In this document: positions 8,216-11,662 of the stretch, piece after piece
How positions within the stretch are numbered: position 1 is the stretch's first letter
Layout of the letters: every line of letters begins with the position of its first letter
Assembly (NCBI GenBank): GCA_000697335.1
Contig: JNEM01006215.1
Span: 1 to 11,662 of the forward strand
Length of the DNA stretch: 11,662 nucleotides
Source: Conidiobolus incongruus B7586
Lineage: Eukaryota; Entomophthoromycota; Entomophthoromycetes; Entomophthorales; Conidiobolaceae
Direction: 5' to 3'
The notes under the pieces: model-generated
Told to the model about the DNA's origin: nothing
Seen by the model: only the letters and a program-made list of their open reading frames with translations
Database searches by the model: none
Program-made: the position numbers and the translations under genes

Positions 8216-10701
8216 TTAAGCCCACTAAAAATTTTAAATTAGCTAAAAATATATTGAAATAAATATAGAAAAAAATTACCAAATCTCTCAAATATCTTCC
8301 TTCCTGCATCAATTGGGTCAAAATTTGAGTTGCTTCAATCTTACTTCGATTCAATTCGGGAGGTCCTTGTAAGATATCCGTGAAAGCTTGGTGAACGTCC
8401 TTGGCCATATTCTTGGCATCGCTATTAAAATGTGGAATGAGTTGTGTGTAAATTAATTTTATATATTTAAATTACCCGCAAATGTAAATATAGCCATTTT
8501 GATTCATAATGAAATCGTAGACTTCTTCCTTGTTTTGTAGAAGAACGTGTTGGACATATTTGATCTCTTGATTGGGATTCAATCTACTGAAACAGCAGTC
8601 CAATCGGGTTAAAGTGCCATCTTCGACGTAAGTTTGAAGTTCTTTTTCAAAGAGGTAGTCCTTCTTGGGGTCTCTGGTACCGAAGATGAGCCACATTTTA
8701 CCAAACGACTTCTTGAGCTCTTCGGAGATGGATGAGCTGAAGCCACCCATCTTCTTCTTAAGCCTGCGTTGGCATTGGCGATGCTGGAGGAAACCGATGA
8801 ATGGAGCAACACCAGTACCAGGGCCAATCATGAGTACGGGCTTGTTAGTTTGAGTAGGTAGGTGGAAGTTTTGGGCGGTTTGTTTACGGAATAAGCAGAG
8901 GGGATGAGGGCTGGCCAAGGTGTTGGAAGTATTGGAAGCAACATATCCAGAAATTTGATCGAGCCAAGGTGTACATAATCCGTGGCGAAGATATTGTGGA
9001 TCAGTTTCGAGGTTGTATTGAATCACGTTGAAAGCTAATCTGAGTTGGCTAGGTGCGGCCAAAGGAGAGTTAGCAGCGGAGTAGTATCTTGGCTGTAATT
9101 GAGGTAAAGTATCTAACAAACGCTCAATAGGAGGTTGAGCAGTGTTGAAATATACCAAGATATCAAGAATGCTAGGATTCAGTGATTTAAGCTGGTTATA
9201 AAGATTTCCACCTATTAAAGTTATTAGTAAGATCTTTATATACGTACAGTGTATAATAGTTATAATTACCTTGCTTACTAACCATAGCTAATAAAATTTG
9301 TTTTTGGTTATTGTCACTAGTGAAATCAGCCAGCATTCTGAACCAAGCCTTCTTAGGGAATGAATTCAAATCCAAAAAGTTAGCAAATAATTGTTTCAAA
9401 GTGATGTTTTGAGGAAGGTTAGTTAGGTGATTGGGGAGGATTGTGTTGGGTTTGGCTTGAATCCTAATAATTTGGTCCCATTGATCGGGTGTAAGTTGAA
9501 GTCTGGTGAGGAGCCTTTCAACTAGTTCGTTGTCATTAGGGCAGCAGATACCATAAGCATCTCCTGGCATAAAGGGTTCGGTATCTTCTGGAAGCTCGAT
9601 ATTGACCAAAAGAGTACGCTTAACAGCATTTGAGCTAGTTAAGCTAGAAACTGAAGTAAGATATCCAATGAAAGAGTTGGCATGGGACTTGAGTTGGATA
9701 TCTAGATCAGATAAAGGCTTATGAGATTCCGATTTTTGTTCCAATGCATAAGTCATTAATTCAGGGGGATTTTTAGGGAACCCTGAGATAGCAGTGAGCT
9801 TCTGAAGTTCAGTTAAATCCAATTTGATGGGTTGATCATAGTTTCTAGGTAAAGGGTGGTTGAGTGGTTCGTTAGGATCACTAATCACAGTATCTTGCAA
9901 ATTTTCAGCAATAATATTTTCAACTACAGTGTTAACTGAAGTTTCTGTATTAGCATTATTATTGGCTTGTGTATAGATGGTAGCTATTTAAATTAATTAA
10001 ATATTTACTAAAATTATAATTAATATAATAATCTTACCAGGAATGGATCCAGAATTCCAAGATTTAACTACAGTGATAATATCTTCTAACCAAGCTTCAA
10101 TAACGGTATCAGCACTAAATTTATCAAATCAGTACAGATCACTAATTTGGCTATTATATAAAACTTCATTACCCTTCTTCATCGTCAGCAATTTGAAAAC
10201 GGAATTTAGGTTGAGCACCTAACTTGATCAAATATTCATAAACATACTTAGGGAATCCTCCAAAATTGTCATAGGAACTATCTCCCAAGCCTAAGGAAAA
10301 TATGTAAGTTAAAATAACTCAATTTAAACAAAAAAAATAATATGTACCTAATAATGCGAAATGAATATGACTCAAAGGTTTATCATTAAGTTGGGCCAAG
10401 TCCCTCAACTTAGTCTTAAATTTCAAACTATCTTCGGGAGGGTCACCATCTCCAGTAGAAGAACAAATAATAATTAAATTAGTTTCTTGTTTATTGGTTA
10501 AGTTCTAAAATTTAATAAGTCAAAATTTATATCATAATTATAATTTTTTGAATTTACCGGAATATATTCATCACAACTGAATCTTTCAACTTGAATTTGC
10601 TCAGTTTCATCAGTATTAAGTTGTAGCAATTGGTTACTAAGTTGACCAATTAAACCTCTAGCAGTTCCTGTTTCAGATCCGTATACTAAATTGAATTTCA
10701 T
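8216..10701 (-). CDS. MTRR: Methionine synthase reductase (diflavin reductase)
   Basis: Proposed exons, in transcript order, are 10701-10558, 10504-10348, 10290-10173, 10114-10038, 9983-9270, 9211-8476, 8421-8280 and 8224-8216, joining in frame to 698 residues, the length of human MTRR. The enzyme passes electrons from NADPH through FAD and FMN to reactivate oxidised cob(II)alamin on B12-dependent methionine synthase. Order: FMN flavodoxin domain (YGSETGTA 7-14, STGDGDPPED 64-73, LGLGDSSYDNF 100-110), a linker (about 166-265), FAD domain (PGDAYGICCPND from 305, RYYS 445-448, GLCT 481-484) and NADPH domain (IGPGTGVAPFIGFLQHR from 532, FGTRDPKKDYLF from 580, YICGDAKNMAKDVH from 646, terminal Trp697). 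IPKKAxxR-like FPKKAWFRMLADFTSD, GPGTGxAPFIGFLQHR and CGDAKNMAKDVH match MTRR better than cytochrome P450 reductase, NDOR1/Tah18 or sulfite reductase, so I favour MTRR strongly. Cytosolic: no signal or membrane anchor. Introns are inferred from phase and homology. Confidence 0.92.
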
Positions 10702-11662
10702 TATTAATTATAATTTATATTTATCTGTTATCAGATTATTTTTGAGAACTATATCTATTTATACTAATAATATCAATATAATAATTATGGGATCTTAATA
10801 TCTTTTTATCCAAATTTGGTTATTTGAAGGATCCACACTTCATAAAGATCACTATATTAATTCCCATAAAGATTTAATTAGATCATATAAAGGATCTGAT
10901 TATTAATAAAGAGTGACACTATTAAATCCTAAATAATCCTATATGATCTTATATAATCTGACAAAATCTTGTGTTTTATTTATTTTTTATTGGGTTTAAC
11001 CTTTAAACTCGAATTAAGAAAATTTTGAATAATTAATCTGGAATTTAACTCCATTTAAAATATTACTAAAGAAATTAAATAATAGCACAATTATATTATC
11101 AAAATTAAATATAATTCGAATAAATGATTAATAAAAATAAATAAAAAATATAAATTTAATACTTTTATTATTAAAAACTTTCTGTTATACTTTTAGTAAG
11201 ATATTAACACTTAATAAATAGTTCTTTTTATTTACAACTAAGATTTAATATTTCATAAATCAATTTATATTGAAATCAAATAAATATGAATTTATCTTTG
11301 ATTCAAGGAGCTATGAATAATATTCCCTTATAATATTAAATATATAAAAAATCATTAAAATTTTTAGAATCTTATATATAAGTTTAATTTTAATATTAAA
11401 TAAAAATCCCAAAATTTTATAAAAAAGATTAATATAAATAAAAAATATTATATATAATTTTAAATGGAATAATAAAAGATTAAATTTAATATTATTAAGT
11501 TTACTAAATATAAAAATGTTGAAAAGCTAATTCCATATTATTTGAAAATATTATTTTGAAAATAATATAATATTTTGTTTAATATTAAGTTATTTTATTA
11601 ATAATTAATATAAATATTTTACTTAAGATATAAATTTTAAATAGATAGGTTATTTATATTAA
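10702..11662. other. AT-rich region upstream of MTRR
   Basis: 961 bp to the right edge, presumably holding the MTRR promoter. Apart from a GATC-rich segment with an imperfect inverted repeat at 10791-10960, I see nothing: no credible coding frame, no RNA gene, no transposon ends. The last 350 bp are almost pure A/T with short chance palindromes. Confidence 0.6.
10791..10949. promoter_or_regulatory. GATC-rich segment with imperfect inverted repeat, upstream of MTRR
   Basis: Six GATC tetramers occur in about 160 bp (10791, 10830, 10847, 10881, 10893 and 10945), in DNA where G and C are otherwise scarce. The arm starting at 10880 (AGATCATATAAAGGAT) and the arm at 10935-10949 (AATCCTATATGATCT) are inverted copies except for a 2-nt bulge and one mismatch, about 40 nt apart. 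The segment begins 90 bp upstream of the MTRR ATG, so a cis-regulatory role is possible. It could also be a worn mobile-element end. Function is not shown by sequence. Confidence 0.3.

Noticed and set aside
8665-8853. Overlapping open frames on both strands within MTRR exon 6.
   Set aside because: The diflavin-reductase frame has all family motifs here; the others have no recognisable content.
11548-11568. 21-bp A/T palindrome (ATATTATTTT-G-AAAATAATAT).
   Set aside because: Nearly pure A/T arms of this length are expected by chance in this region.

Overview
The window looks like nuclear DNA from an AT-rich fungus, most likely an early-diverging (non-Dikarya) lineage such as Entomophthoromycotina, although another zygomycete-grade group cannot be excluded. 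The evidence is threefold: moderately AT-biased exons in much more AT-rich intergenic DNA; introns of only 50-58 nt with GTA donors, TAG acceptors and often a CTNA-like branch site; and a gene set joining a yeast-Rbl2-like tubulin cofactor A, a full-length IRE1 and a B12-pathway methionine synthase reductase, which is usually absent from Dikarya. All genes use the standard code and end in TAA.

Layout: the 3' part of a 5'-nucleotidase/UshA-type phosphoesterase with a repetitive GYPxKP tail runs off the left edge (1-1590, +). A tubulin cofactor A gene converges on it (2150-2473, -). About 1 kb of AT-rich DNA follows, then a doubtful 61-residue reading frame (3475-3660, -) beginning 27 bp from the divergent IRE1 gene. 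IRE1 (3688-6725, +) reconstructs as five exons and 940 residues. A 1.5 kb convergent spacer holds a decayed tRNA-Ala(UGC) followed by an intact T-run (7506-7582, -). Methionine synthase reductase (8216-10701, -) reconstructs as eight exons and 698 residues, ending in a 9-nt exon. The last 961 bp are its upstream region, with a GATC-rich segment and otherwise nothing recognisable.

The genes are unrelated housekeeping or stress functions and show no cluster logic: extracellular or periplasmic nucleotide hydrolysis, tubulin folding, ER unfolded-protein sensing and B12-dependent methionine synthesis. I see no new multi-gene system. The most informative points are the MTRR gene (it implies a cobalamin-dependent methionine synthase), its 9-nt last exon, the very uniform introns, and the tRNA fossil, which records a G:C to A:T drift in the spacers.
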